Positions 51,888 through 60,631 of a stretch of DNA of 64,000 nt are shown here, in pieces (the first letter of the stretch is position 1; each line of letters opens with the position of its first letter). The DNA is from Coriobacteriia bacterium. GTDB taxonomy: Bacteria > Actinomycetota > Coriobacteriia > Coriobacteriales > RUG033. The notes under the pieces are model-generated. The model did not search any database. It worked only from the letters and a program-made list of their open reading frames with translations, and was not told the DNA's origin. The position numbers were made by a program, and so were the translations under genes. The stretch is from contig JAATFL010000016.1 of assembly GCA_015655215.1 (NCBI GenBank), forward strand, positions 1-64,000. The letters run 5' to 3'.

Positions 51888-53042
51888 CTATCCGAAGTTC
51901 CCCCGTATCTCTCGGACGGCCGAGACCAACCGTGCCACATCCTCCTCGGAGTTGCTCCACCCCACGCTCGCCCGCACCGTCCCCTCGGGGAAGGTGCCGA
52001 GGGCCCGGTGGGCCAAGGGTGCACAGTGCAGACCTGACCTCGTGTAGATACCGTATGCCTGGTCGAGGAAGTTGCCCACCTCCTCGGAGGTGAGCCCGTC
52101 CATGGTGAACGAGACGATACCGGTGCCGCACGCGGCATCCGAGAGAACACGCACGCCATCGATCGTCGCGAGTCCCTCGATGAGCCGCGCGGCACACGCG
52201 CGCTCGTGGGCCGCGACACGTTCCACCCCCACCTCGGAGAGCCAGTCGATACCGGCGGAGAGACCGGCGATGCCAGGCAGGTTGTGCGTACCGGCTTCGA
52301 GGCGACAGGTCGGCTCGAGGGGCATGTCGGGGTCCTCGGAATGCACGCCGGTCCCCCCTGCGCGCAATGGGTCGAGCGGTATGGTGCGCGGCACGATGAC
52401 GATCCCCGTACCCATAGGCCCCAGAAGTCCCTTGTGGCCAGGGCAAACGAAGATGTCAGCGCCCAGTTCCTGCAGGTCGATGGGGATGTGTCCGGCACTC
52501 TGCGCCCCATCGACGACGAGTATGCCGCCGCAACGATGAACGATACGGGCTATCTCCGGGACGGGGCTGCGGGCCCCCGTCACGTTCGATGCATGCGCCA
52601 CGACCGCGAAGTCGACGCCCTGTGCACATCGTGCGGCGAAGTCGTCGAGGTCGATTCGCCCGTCAGGTGTCGCCCTTGCGACCGCAAGCTCGAGACCGCG
52701 GGTCTGCAGGGCGTAGAGGGGTCGATAGACCGCGTTGTGTTCGAATGGCCCGATGACCGCCCGGTGCCCACGGCCGGCGAGGGACTTCAGAACGAGGTTC
52801 AACCCGTCGGTGCAACTGTAGGTGAAGATGGTGTCGGTGTCCTTTCCTGCAGAAAGGAGGCGCGCTACGTTCGCTCGCGCGCGCAGCACGATCTCATCGG
52901 CTGCGCGCGCGAGCGCGTGCGACCCACGACCGGGATTCGCACCGCTGCGTCGCATCGCATCATCCACGGCGGCATAGACGCCTTCTGGCTTGGGAAACGA
53001 GGTCGCGGCGTTGTCGAGGTAGAGTGGGCTATCGGATGCCAT
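51888..53042 (-). CDS. Cysteine desulfurase-family aminotransferase (class V)
   Basis: This 384-residue PLP enzyme has the Schiff-base lysine K204 (CPGHKGLLGP), an aspartate in VVDGAQSAGH and the catalytic-loop cysteine in RSGLHCAP, as in CsdB/SufS-like desulfurases and selenocysteine lyases. It overlaps fdhD by 14 bp, so the pair is co-expressed; it probably supplies sulfur for FdhD-mediated maturation of a formate dehydrogenase, by analogy with E. coli IscS and FdhD. It could also serve ThiI. Confidence 0.85.
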   Translation of the reverse strand: MASDSPLYLDNAATSFPKPEGVYAAVDDAMRRSGANPGRGSHALARAADEIVLRARANVARLLSAGKDTDTIFTYSCTDGLNLVLKSLAGRGHRAVIGPFEHNAVYRPLYALQTRGLELAVARATPDGRIDLDDFAARCAQGVDFAVVAHASNVTGARSPVPEIARIVHRCGGILVVDGAQSAGHIPIDLQELGADIFVCPGHKGLLGPMGTGIVIVPRTIPLDPLRAGGTGVHSEDPDMPLEPTCRLEAGTHNLPGIAGLSAGIDWLSEVGVERVAAHERACAARLIEGLATIDGVRVLSDAACGTGIVSFTMDGLTSEEVGNFLDQAYGIYTRSGLHCAPLAHRALGTFPEGTVRASVGWSNSEEDVARLVSAVREIRGNFG

Positions 53043-53868
53043 CGGGAAGACCCTCCATCCGTTCCACGTGGGTGTAGAGGTTGAGCCTGTTTCCGCGAGT
53101 GAACCCCATGATCGTTATCCCGAGCTCATCCGCAAGCTCAAGGGCGAGGTCGGTGGGTGCGGAGCGGGCGATGAGGATGGGGATGCGCATCTTCGAGATC
53201 TTCAACACGATCTCCGAGGAGATGCGCCCGCTAAAGGCGACGGTCTTGCCATCGGGATCGATACCATCGAGGAGGCATTGCCCCATGATGCGATCGAGGA
53301 CGTTGTTGCGCCCGATGTCCTCGTGGAAGGCCAGCACCCTGTCGCCCTGTGCCAGCAGGGCGACATGAACGCCCCCCGTTTGCCTGAACACGTCGGATTT
53401 CCTCATGAGGGTGTTCATGAGCAGGACGGCGGTTCGAGCCTCGATACGCGCCGTGGAGGTCACTGTCCTGCAGAGCATCGCATCGGTGGAGTAGTAGAAC
53501 GAGGCGCGGCTGCGGCCACAGCAGGAGTTGATGTAGCGTTTGAGGAACACCTTTCCCGCCAAGCTCTCCTCATAACCCTCGACGGTGACATGCACCGTCC
53601 CCTTCTCGTAGTCGATGACGGGGACGTCCGGCTTCGACTCGCCACGGAGGATGCCTTCCGAGCGGAGAAACCCGATCACCATGTAGTCAAGATCCCAGGG
53701 AGAGCAGACGATGGTGGCGAACTCGGAGCCGTTGATGTAAACGGTGACCGCCTTCTCGGAGGTGACCAGTTCATCCCGCATGCTCCACCCATCAGAGGAT
53801 GTCCAACGATATGCCCTGTGGGTGGTAGGCGTACGGGTCCCGGATGCGGCAGACTCATTCATGGTCAT
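53029..53868 (-). CDS. fdhD: Formate dehydrogenase accessory sulfur carrier FdhD
   Basis: The 279 residues contain FdhD's VYINGSEFATIVCSPWDLDYMVIGFL, the MNTLMRKSDVFRQTGGVHVALL and FHEDIGRNNVLD motifs, and FSGRISSEIVLK. FdhD passes sulfur to the molybdenum cofactor of formate dehydrogenase. The expected CxxC is replaced by adjacent cysteines (C116, C117 in NSCCGRS), with no second cysteine three residues on. No formate dehydrogenase structural gene is in the window. The ATG at 53868 follows AGGAG. Confidence 0.9.
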   Translation of the reverse strand: MTMNESAASGTRTPTTHRAYRWTSSDGWSMRDELVTSEKAVTVYINGSEFATIVCSPWDLDYMVIGFLRSEGILRGESKPDVPVIDYEKGTVHVTVEGYEESLAGKVFLKRYINSCCGRSRASFYYSTDAMLCRTVTSTARIEARTAVLLMNTLMRKSDVFRQTGGVHVALLAQGDRVLAFHEDIGRNNVLDRIMGQCLLDGIDPDGKTVAFSGRISSEIVLKISKMRIPILIARSAPTDLALELADELGITIMGFTRGNRLNLYTHVERMEGLPDGIR

Positions 53869-53906
53869 GTTCTCCTAGAGGCATGGTAGGTTTTAACTAC
53901 CGTGCC

Positions 53907-53912
53907 ATTATA
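53907..53912 (-). promoter_or_regulatory. Perfect -10 box upstream of fdhD
   Basis: TATAAT occurs on the minus strand 38 bp upstream of the fdhD start, but no good -35 lies at 15-18 bp. It may be an activator-dependent promoter for fdhD and the desulfurase. The 230 bp between here and the T-box promoter contain no gene I can support. Confidence 0.45.
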
Positions 53913-54144
53913 TGACCTTCCCTCGGACAGGGGATGACCGATGGCGAACGGCGAATGGGACGACGACTATCGCATCGATGGGATGTGAAGGAGCCCATCT
54001 CCCCGAAACTGCCGCGCAAGGCCCCGTCGAGGGGCGACCTCCCATGCCCTTGCACCGACGGGCACGTGGATAGGCCCCGGGACCCACCGATGCGACCCGC
54101 ATGGAGTTCCTGGTCCATTTGCACCCACTCACACGTATTACGAC

Positions 54145-54173
54145 TTGACGTGCGGGTGACTCCATGCTCAAAT
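54145..54173 (+). promoter_or_regulatory. Promoter of the T-box-controlled symporter
   Basis: TTGACG (54145-54150) and TCAAAT (54168-54173) are spaced by 17 bp, about 30 bp before the conserved AGTA of the T-box Stem I. The -10 is a weak match. Confidence 0.5.
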
Positions 54174-54179
54174 ACGCCT

Positions 54180-54473
54180 ATCAAAGGCAGGGAACGGGAT
54201 CCAGTAGGCAGCGGACGAGAGCACAGAGAGCCATCGGTTGGTGCAAGATGGACTTTCGACCGCACGTGCCGAATTACACCCCGGGAGCTGCGCACCCAAA
54301 GGCATTCGTGCCGAGTAGGCTGCGACGGGAACGCCCGTTACCGCGTACGGACTCTAACCGTCGAAGGTTGCAGCCCAAAGGTCGCCACCGTGAGGTGACG
54401 ATGAAAAGAGGTGGTACCGCGGATACCCGCCCCTGGGGTTCGCCCTCTGACAACATTGGCAGGGGGCTTTTTT
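54180..54473 (+). promoter_or_regulatory. Transcriptional T-box riboswitch (tyrosine or leucine) before a symporter gene
   Basis: Full-length Stem I is recognisable: AGTA at 54203-54206, GGCA-GCGG pairing with CCGC-TGCC (54260-54270), the AG-rich AGAGAG (54225-54230), and the GGTTGGTGCAAG distal segment. The specifier loop reads GAATTACA at 54271-54278. TAC (54275-54277, followed by A) would mean tyrosine; TTA (54274-54276, directly after GAA) would mean leucine. The T-box AGAGGTGGTACCGCGG (54407-54422) has UGGU, expecting discriminator A, which suits both. A terminator follows: GCCCTCTG (54442-54449) pairs with CAGGGGGC (54460-54467), then six T. Confidence 0.85.
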
Positions 54474-54531
54474 GTGCCCTCGACCGCCGGGATGTTCCAG
54501 GAACTCCCGCACAGCGAAGGAGGGGCAAGGT

Positions 54532-56106
54532 ATGGCCGTCAAGATTGCCATGATCGTACTGTTCATCTGCGTGACGGTGGCCATCGGGTTGTATGCCCGG
54601 CACCACGCAGGCAACGTCACGGACTTCGTGCTCGGTGGTCGCAGCGTGGGACCCTGGCTCTCGGCGTTCGCCTACGGGACGACGTACTTCTCGGCGGTGA
54701 TCTTCGTCGGATACGCCGGGCAGTTCGGATGGAGGTTCGGGTTGTCGTCGACGTGGATCGGCGTTGGGAACGCCCTTCTCGGAAGCCTTCTAGCCTGGGT
54801 GGTCCTCGGACGTCGTACGCGCCGCATGACGCAGGCGCTCGACGCCAAGACGATGCCCGAGTTCTTCGGCAAGCGGTTTGACAGCCGGCCGCTTCGTATC
54901 ACCGCCGCGCTCATCGTCTTCGTCTTCCTCATCCCCTACACCGCATCGGTGTACAACGGGCTCTCTCGCCTCTTCGAGATGGCGTTTGGAATGCCGTACA
55001 GCGTGTGCATCATCGGCATGGCCATCGTCACCTGCGTCTACGTCGTGCTCGGAGGATACATGGCCACCGCACTCAACGACGCGTTCCAGGGCATCATCAT
55101 GCTCCTCGGCATCATCGCGGTCATCGGTGCCGTGCTTGTCTCAAACGGTGGGCTCACCCAGGCGGTTCAATCCCTCGCGTCGATCGGTGCGGATGGCACG
55201 GCGACGACAGGGGTCTTCACCTCGCTTTTCGGACCCGACGGCCTCGCGTTGCTCAGCGTCATCGTCCTCACCTCCTTTGGCACGTGGGGCCTTCCCCAGA
55301 TGGTTCAGAAGTTCTATGCCATCAAGGACGACCGCTCCATCCGCATCGGCACGATCATCTCGACGGTCTTCGCCATCGTCGTCGCCGGTGGGAGCTACTT
55401 CCTTGGCGGGTTTGGGCGCCTCTACGCCTCGCAGATATCCTTCCTGCCCTCAGGGGCAGGGGTACCCGTATATGACTCCATCATCCCCACGATGCTCTCG
55501 ACGCTACCCGACCTGCTCATCGGCCTCGTGGTGATCCTCGTGCTCTCCGCTTCGATGTCGACCCTCTCCTCGCTCGTGCTCACCTCCTCGTCCACCCTCA
55601 CCATCGACTTCATCGACGGCAACCTCATCAAGGGCATGTCGCAGAAGAGCCAGGTGCATTGGATACGCAGCCTGCTCGTCGTCTTCGTCATCATCTCGGC
55701 CCTTATCGCATTGGTGCAGTACAACTCCTCCATCACGTTCATCGCCCAGCTCATGGGCATCTCATGGGGCGCCCTCGCCGGAGCGTTCCTCGCTCCGTTC
55801 CTCTACGGCCTGTACTGGAAGCGGACCACGCCGGCAGCGGTATGGGCGAGCTTCGTCTTCGCAATCGCCCTCACCGTCAGCAACATGGCGTGGGGCTACC
55901 TCGGCTCCTCCATCGTCGCCGGGGCGCTGGCGATGGTGGGAGGACTCGTCATCGTCCCCGTGGTGAGCCTTCTCACACATCCTCGGCCCGCAGAGCAGGT
56001 CGAGAGGATGTTTGCCTGCTACGATGCGGTCGGTGACGATATGCTCTCAGGCGATGGGATGTCCCCGTGCTCGGTGGATGACACCGTCTCCAAACAGACC
56101 GTCTGA
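54532..56106 (+). CDS. Sodium:solute symporter (SSS family)
   Basis: The 524 residues from the ATG at 54532 (AGGAGGGG upstream) form about 13 membrane helices with SSS-family features: GGRSVGPWLSAFAYGTTYFSA near the N terminus, a helix with GGYMATALNDAFQG, and the Ser/Thr-rich SASMSTLSSLVLTSSSTLTID region that lines the sodium site in this family. Control by an amino-acid T-box implies that the substrate is that amino acid or a precursor, probably tyrosine or leucine (inference). A Cys/Asp-rich cytoplasmic tail ends the protein. Confidence 0.88.
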   Translation: MAVKIAMIVLFICVTVAIGLYARHHAGNVTDFVLGGRSVGPWLSAFAYGTTYFSAVIFVGYAGQFGWRFGLSSTWIGVGNALLGSLLAWVVLGRRTRRMTQALDAKTMPEFFGKRFDSRPLRITAALIVFVFLIPYTASVYNGLSRLFEMAFGMPYSVCIIGMAIVTCVYVVLGGYMATALNDAFQGIIMLLGIIAVIGAVLVSNGGLTQAVQSLASIGADGTATTGVFTSLFGPDGLALLSVIVLTSFGTWGLPQMVQKFYAIKDDRSIRIGTIISTVFAIVVAGGSYFLGGFGRLYASQISFLPSGAGVPVYDSIIPTMLSTLPDLLIGLVVILVLSASMSTLSSLVLTSSSTLTIDFIDGNLIKGMSQKSQVHWIRSLLVVFVIISALIALVQYNSSITFIAQLMGISWGALAGAFLAPFLYGLYWKRTTPAAVWASFVFAIALTVSNMAWGYLGSSIVAGALAMVGGLVIVPVVSLLTHPRPAEQVERMFACYDAVGDDMLSGDGMSPCSVDDTVSKQTV

Positions 56107-56158
56107 CACCCGGACACCTCGGGCCGCACGGCATGATGACGTGGTGCCATCAGGATAC

Positions 56159-56193
56159 GGCTGCGCCCGTGGATTCGAGCCACGGACGCAGCC
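56159..56193. terminator. Hairpin between the symporter and HD-domain genes
   Basis: GGCTGCG-C-CCGTGG (56159-56172) pairs with CCACGG-A-CGCAGCC (56180-56193) with one mismatch around 7 nt, 50 bp after the symporter stop and between convergent genes. It is probably a bidirectional terminator, although U-tracts are absent. Confidence 0.55.
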
Positions 56194-56228
56194 TTCCAAC
56201 CTGCAAGCGATCGTGCGATCGCATCGAC

Positions 56229-56828
56229 TCACTCCGACAGCTGGAACGTGTCCCTATCAGGGGCAAACGACTGCATCGCCTTGATGACGCGGTCGAACAG
56301 CACATCCAGGTCCCAGTCGAGCATCTCGGCCCCGCTGGAGATGACCTCACGAGAGCACCCTGCGGCGAAGGCTTTCGTCTTGAACTTCTTCTTGAGCGAC
56401 TTGACGTTGAAGTCCATCACGCTTTGCGAGGGACGCATGGCGACCGCGGCACCGATGAGCCCCGTGAGCTCGTCGGTTGCGAAGAGGATCTTCTCCATCT
56501 GGGATTCGGGCTTTGGGCAGAGAGCGTTCATATCCGAGTTATGCGTTTGGATCGCATGGACGAGCTCGTCGGTGCCGCCTGCCGCCTTGATCATCCTAGC
56601 ACCCTCGACGGTGTGCTCCTCGATCGTCGGATATTCCTCCCAGTCAACATCGTGCAGCAAGCCGGCGATACCCCAGAAATCGACGTTCTCGGGGTCGTAC
56701 TCTTCGGCGAAGTACCGCATCGCCTTCCCGACGGTATCACCATGTTCGATATGGAAGGGGTCCTCGTTGTGCTCTCTGAGAAGTGCGAGTGCCTCATCCC
56801 ATGTCATTCCAGCATCACGCGTTGCCAT
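56229..56828 (-). CDS. HD-domain hydrolase-like protein
   Basis: The 199 residues from the ATG at 56828 (GGGAGG site) carry an HD motif at H59-D60 (GLLHDVDW) with a preceding histidine (HIEHG) and later HTVEGARM and ATDELTGL elements, fitting metal-dependent phosphohydrolases of the HDIG type. It resembles stand-alone HD proteins of anaerobes; the substrate is unknown. It converges with the symporter gene. Confidence 0.8.
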   Translation of the reverse strand: MATRDAGMTWDEALALLREHNEDPFHIEHGDTVGKAMRYFAEEYDPENVDFWGIAGLLHDVDWEEYPTIEEHTVEGARMIKAAGGTDELVHAIQTHNSDMNALCPKPESQMEKILFATDELTGLIGAAVAMRPSQSVMDFNVKSLKKKFKTKAFAAGCSREVISSGAEMLDWDLDVLFDRVIKAMQSFAPDRDTFQLSE

Positions 56829-56973
56829 CGTTTCCTCCCTAGCAGCCAACCATCGTATGCGTGCTTTCGCAACCCCTCTCGAAAGGTGCGGTTCACGCTT
56901 CCTCTCCATCGTATCGCATCACGTGCCCGGCAGCGGACCCCACGTCGTGGATGCCCTGCCGTGACGTTCGACC

Positions 56974-57834
56974 CTAGGAGGTCGCTTCACATAATATGCC
57001 CTGATAGATGGCGTAGTCCTCATCCTTGAACACATCGAAGATGACGCGAAGCGTTCCGGGGTGGTCGATGAGCCAACCACGCACCGCCGCCACGGCGATC
57101 TGTGCCGCCTCTTGACGGGGAAAGCCGAACACGCCGGTCGAGATGCAGCAAAACGCCACCTCGTGGATGTCGTCATGCTGCAGGCTGATGTCCAGGCACG
57201 ACGTGTAGCAACGCGCCAGCGTCGTGCGGGAGAGCTTCGTGGGGGTACCGTCGACGATAGGGCCCACGGTATGCAGCACGTACGTGGAAGGCAGGTTGAA
57301 CGCGGGGGTTATCTTGGCATACCCGGTATGCTCACGCTCTCCCTGCCGTTCCATCAGGTCGCTGCAGTAAAGACGCAACTGGACCCCCGCGTAAGTGTGA
57401 ATCGCGTTGTCGATGCAGAAGTGCCCTGGCACGAAGCAGCCAAGCAACGAGTTGTTCGCCGCGTTCACGATGGTGTCAGCGCCCAGGCGGGTGATGTCAC
57501 CGCGGATGAGAAACGTGCGGTCATCGGGAGGCCGTGACCCGATGGGTACGAGGTTCCCGGTGGCGATCACGTCGCCACGCTCCCTGAGACGACGTCGCAG
57601 ATACGCTCCCTCGATGGCAAGGTACTCATCCGAGACAGGCTCGGGAGGGCGTGTGTTGACGAGATCCTGATAGACTCGTCGGGCACCCTCCAGTGTTTCG
57701 GGCATCTCGGGGTTCATCACCGCGCCACGCACGACCCGCTCCTTGGAAAGCACGTCGATGAGGTACGAGAGCTGCTCGCGTTCGGATAGGGCATCCGGGT
57801 TGGACAGGGTGTCGGAATCCAGGGCGTCATACAC
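56974..57834 (-). CDS. Zinc-containing macrodomain protein-ADP-ribose hydrolase
   Basis: This 286-residue protein is read from a GTG. An N-terminal helical region (1-100) precedes a macrodomain with GDITRLGADTIVNAANNSLLG and a zinc site C133, H138 and C140 (GCFVPGHFCIDNAIH), then HTVGP and the STGVFGFP loop. This matches Zn-macrodomains of the SAV0325 type, which remove ADP-ribose added by SirTM sirtuins in Staphylococcus and Streptococcus. No SirTM, GcvH-L or LplA2 is adjacent here, so it stands alone. Confidence 0.87.
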   Translation of the reverse strand: MYDALDSDTLSNPDALSEREQLSYLIDVLSKERVVRGAVMNPEMPETLEGARRVYQDLVNTRPPEPVSDEYLAIEGAYLRRRLRERGDVIATGNLVPIGSRPPDDRTFLIRGDITRLGADTIVNAANNSLLGCFVPGHFCIDNAIHTYAGVQLRLYCSDLMERQGEREHTGYAKITPAFNLPSTYVLHTVGPIVDGTPTKLSRTTLARCYTSCLDISLQHDDIHEVAFCCISTGVFGFPRQEAAQIAVAAVRGWLIDHPGTLRVIFDVFKDEDYAIYQGILCEATS

Positions 57835-57969
57835 GAGATCACATCCAATCAGCTGAGGTGGCCTCTATCAGCATACGATAAACGAAGGCCCTCTGCCTAT
57901 GCGATTTCGCGTCGCGGGTGACTTCCCACGAGAATGTGCTCGAACCTTGACGAGACGGAAAGCACCCGA

Positions 57970-59325
57970 CTACTCGATGTCCGTCTCGTCGGGTTCATCG
58001 GCCATCTCGATGGAGATGCCCTTCTTCCGATAGTACAGGAACATGCAGAGACCCACGAAAATCCAGATACCACCTGCGATGTGCGCCGGCGTCCCCGCGT
58101 TGATGAGCACGTAGGTGATGATGACGAAACCGATGAGAGGTGAGATGAGGTGCAGGAAGAAACTCCTGGACTTCTCCTTCACCGTGTAGAAGTAGATCAC
58201 GGAGATGTGCAGGAGGATGAAGCCGGACAACGCGCCGAAGTTCACCATCGACGAGAGCGTGTTGAGCTGACCTACGAAGAACAGCACGAGGACCGCCGAA
58301 ATGACGCCCACGAGCAAGATGGCGTTGCCAGGGACCTTCCTCTTGTTGATGCTGCACAGGAAATGGGGAAGTTGCCTATCGCGAGCCATGGAGTAGAGCA
58401 AGCGAGAGGTGGCGGCCTGCGCGGCCATGGCGTTGGCGATGCCCACCGCAAGCACGTTGCAGATGTAGAACGCGGTGACGACGCCGGAGCTCGAGGCCTT
58501 GCGAATGGCATCGAAGAACGCGGTGTTGACCGCGTCGTCGCCGACGATCTCCGAGAAGGGACCGGAAACCATGCAGGCGAGCCATGTCTGGATGATGAAC
58601 AGGACCCCGACGATGACGAGCGCGACGATCATGGCACGTCCGGCTGTGGAACGCCCGCCCTTCGTCTCCTCGGCCAGCGTGGAGATACCGTCGAAGCCAA
58701 GGAAGCTGAGCACGGCGACGGAAAGTGCGGCGGCGAGCATGGCAGGGGTCATCACCTCGGGATCCCAGATGGGCTGGATGGACCAGGCCGCACCGGGAAC
58801 GGAGCCCGTGACGATGGCCGACCCGAAGATGTAGATGAGCACCACGAGGAAGACGAGCTCCATGATGAGGAAGATGCGGTTCATCCACTTGAGCGAGCTG
58901 ACGCCCCTGATGTTGATGATGACGTTTATCGCCACGAAGATGAGCGCCCACATCCACTGCGGCGTTCCGGGGAAGATTCCCGCCATCGAGACCGCGGCCA
59001 TGACGTAGAGCAGCGTGGGGACCAACAGGTAATCGAGCAGCATGAGCCAGCCAGCGAAGAACCCGAGGGTTGGATGCAGCCCCTTCCCCACGTAGTTATA
59101 GACGGATCCCGCCATGGGGATGGCCTTTGCCATCTGGGAATACGACAGGGCCGTGAACACCATCGCCACCATGCCGATGAGGTATACCAGCGGAACCATG
59201 CCGTTGGAGAGGTTGTACACCGTGCCGAAGATGGTCCAGGGCGCGATGGGCACCATGAAGATCAGACCGTAGATGAGAAGGTCCATAAAGGTCAGGGAGC
59301 GATTGAGTTCCTGCTTGTACCCCAT
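57970..59325 (-). CDS. APC-superfamily amino acid/polyamine permease (body of the gene)
   Basis: These 451 residues from the ATG at 59325 span about 12 membrane helices. They include LIYGLIFMVPIAPW, GSVYNYVGKGLHPTLGFFAGW and FLGFDGISTLAEE, typical of the APC/PuuP group. No ribosome-binding site precedes this ATG. The same frame continues upstream through a TAG (59341-59343) to a well-placed ATG at 59421, so the normal start may be lost. The permease could be made by re-initiation or readthrough, or the gene could be a recent amber mutant. Confidence 0.8.
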   Translation of the reverse strand: MGYKQELNRSLTFMDLLIYGLIFMVPIAPWTIFGTVYNLSNGMVPLVYLIGMVAMVFTALSYSQMAKAIPMAGSVYNYVGKGLHPTLGFFAGWLMLLDYLLVPTLLYVMAAVSMAGIFPGTPQWMWALIFVAINVIINIRGVSSLKWMNRIFLIMELVFLVVLIYIFGSAIVTGSVPGAAWSIQPIWDPEVMTPAMLAAALSVAVLSFLGFDGISTLAEETKGGRSTAGRAMIVALVIVGVLFIIQTWLACMVSGPFSEIVGDDAVNTAFFDAIRKASSSGVVTAFYICNVLAVGIANAMAAQAATSRLLYSMARDRQLPHFLCSINKRKVPGNAILLVGVISAVLVLFFVGQLNTLSSMVNFGALSGFILLHISVIYFYTVKEKSRSFFLHLISPLIGFVIITYVLINAGTPAHIAGGIWIFVGLCMFLYYRKKGISIEMADEPDETDIE

Positions 59326-59340
59326 CTTGTTGAGCTGCTG

Positions 59341-59421
59341 CTAGGGCGTCAGGTCCTGCATCGCCTCGATGGCGTCCTGCCTGCTCTGAGGTGCACCACC
59401 CGTTTGCGAAGTCTCGGTCAT
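59341..59421 (-). other. Twenty-six-codon upstream reading frame ending in an in-frame amber codon
   Basis: The ATG at 59421 follows AAGGAGAG by 4 nt and encodes MTETSQTGG to DLTP before a TAG at 59343-59341. It is in the same frame as the permease, with only five sense codons (QQLNK) between the TAG and its ATG. The residues look like the cytoplasmic N terminus of the permease. A CAG to TAG change in a run of CAG codons would explain it, as would sequencing error. Confidence 0.65.
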
Positions 59422-59514
59422 AGCTCTCTCCTTGTCGTGTTTGTACGCTTACAGCCACCCGTACGCGCGTACGGACATCCCCTACTGCACGCCGCCCGCC
59501 GTGGGACGGCACCT

Positions 59515-60456
59515 CTATCGACACGTACCGGTAGCTGGGTCATCGTGTGCGGCAAGGAAACGGCCGACGATGCGGAAGAACTCCTCCGGCTTCTCGAGAT
59601 GCGAGCAATGGCTGCAGCCCTCCATGACCACCGATCGAACGTCGCTGATCTTGTCGACGAATGGCTGCCAGCAGAGAGGGGTGGCCTCATCGAACTCGCC
59701 GGCAAGCACCAAGGTGGAAGCCTGGATGAGGGAGATGCGGTCCTCGATGGTCCAATCCTTGAGCGTCCCGATGACATGGAACTCGTTGGGGCCGTTCATC
59801 GTGTTGTAGACGGTCGGGTCGACGGCGATGGCCGCTTCGGAGTCCACGTACTCCTTGGGTTCGACGGCCATTCGGTGCACGTGAAGCGTGTCGTACACCT
59901 TCGTGGCCCACACGTACTCGGGGTCGCCGTAGGTTCCGTCGGCCTCATGACGGGCCAGAGCGTCCCGGACGTCACCGGGCAGTTCGGCGAGGAGGGTGTT
60001 CGCAGCGGTTATCCAGCGCTCCATGGAGGCGAGCGTGTTGCAGAGTGAGAGCGAGACGAGGCCCACGGGTTGCGTGACGGCTATCTCGCTGCCGAGCATG
60101 CCACCCCACGACTGGCCAAGCAGATGGTAGGTCTCGAACTCACCGGGAAAGCGTGTCTGGAACGCGTCGAGCAGGTTGAAGAACTCCCGCACGAACAGCT
60201 CGGGGGTCCAAAACCCGACGGGGGCGTCGGGACGCTTCGTCGAGTTACCGCAGCCATACTGGTCGTAGAGCACGACGGCACGACCCGTGCGATCGGCCAG
60301 CTCGGCGAGGTTATCCACGTAGTTATGGCAGAATCCGGGACCGCCGTGCAAGACGATGAGCGGGTAGGCACCCGCACGTGGGACGTCGGGCCGAGTCACC
60401 TTGACCCAGGTGACGCCGCATTCAAAGGGGATGTGCATGATGGTCTCGCTTGACAT
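59515..60456 (-). CDS. Alpha/beta hydrolase, proline iminopeptidase family
   Basis: The 313 residues from the ATG at 60456 (GGAGGG site) contain the HGGPG oxyanion motif at 37-41, the nucleophile S116 in GQSWGGM, and a late aspartate/histidine pair (GEFDEATP, CSHCSHLE). The family removes N-terminal proline or hydrolyses proline amides. It lies 93 bp after the permease gene start, in the same direction but upstream of it, so the two may serve peptide or amino acid use (inference). Confidence 0.87.
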   Translation of the reverse strand: MSSETIMHIPFECGVTWVKVTRPDVPRAGAYPLIVLHGGPGFCHNYVDNLAELADRTGRAVVLYDQYGCGNSTKRPDAPVGFWTPELFVREFFNLLDAFQTRFPGEFETYHLLGQSWGGMLGSEIAVTQPVGLVSLSLCNTLASMERWITAANTLLAELPGDVRDALARHEADGTYGDPEYVWATKVYDTLHVHRMAVEPKEYVDSEAAIAVDPTVYNTMNGPNEFHVIGTLKDWTIEDRISLIQASTLVLAGEFDEATPLCWQPFVDKISDVRSVVMEGCSHCSHLEKPEEFFRIVGRFLAAHDDPATGTCR

Positions 60457-60631
60457 GGACCCTCCAATTCCTCGACATTCCGCCGTCGAAATTCGAATCG
60501 CCCTATCGTATCCCAAAAAACCTTGAACATGTTTACTAACCGTAACTTTTCGACAACAGGCAGGGACTGCGGGCGAGGTGCAGGCGAACCGATCGGAGAG
60601 ATCGCCGTAGAAGCGACGATGGTCTGCATAT

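Noticed and set aside
50383-52446. A 687-codon frame extending the ATP-grasp protein upstream
   Set aside because: The extra part is a shadow of the cysteine desulfurase and the palindrome region; the ATG at 51612 has a ribosome-binding site and begins at the domain start.
53869-54140. Coding region between fdhD and the T-box
   Set aside because: Frames here are short or lack start signals and have no recognisable protein. The stretch is best explained as two divergent promoter regions.
56159-56193. Possible tRNA 3' fragment (T-arm-like sequence with CGAATCC on the minus strand)
   Set aside because: The surroundings form a simple 14-bp hairpin and no D-arm or anticodon arm is present. It is better read as a terminator.
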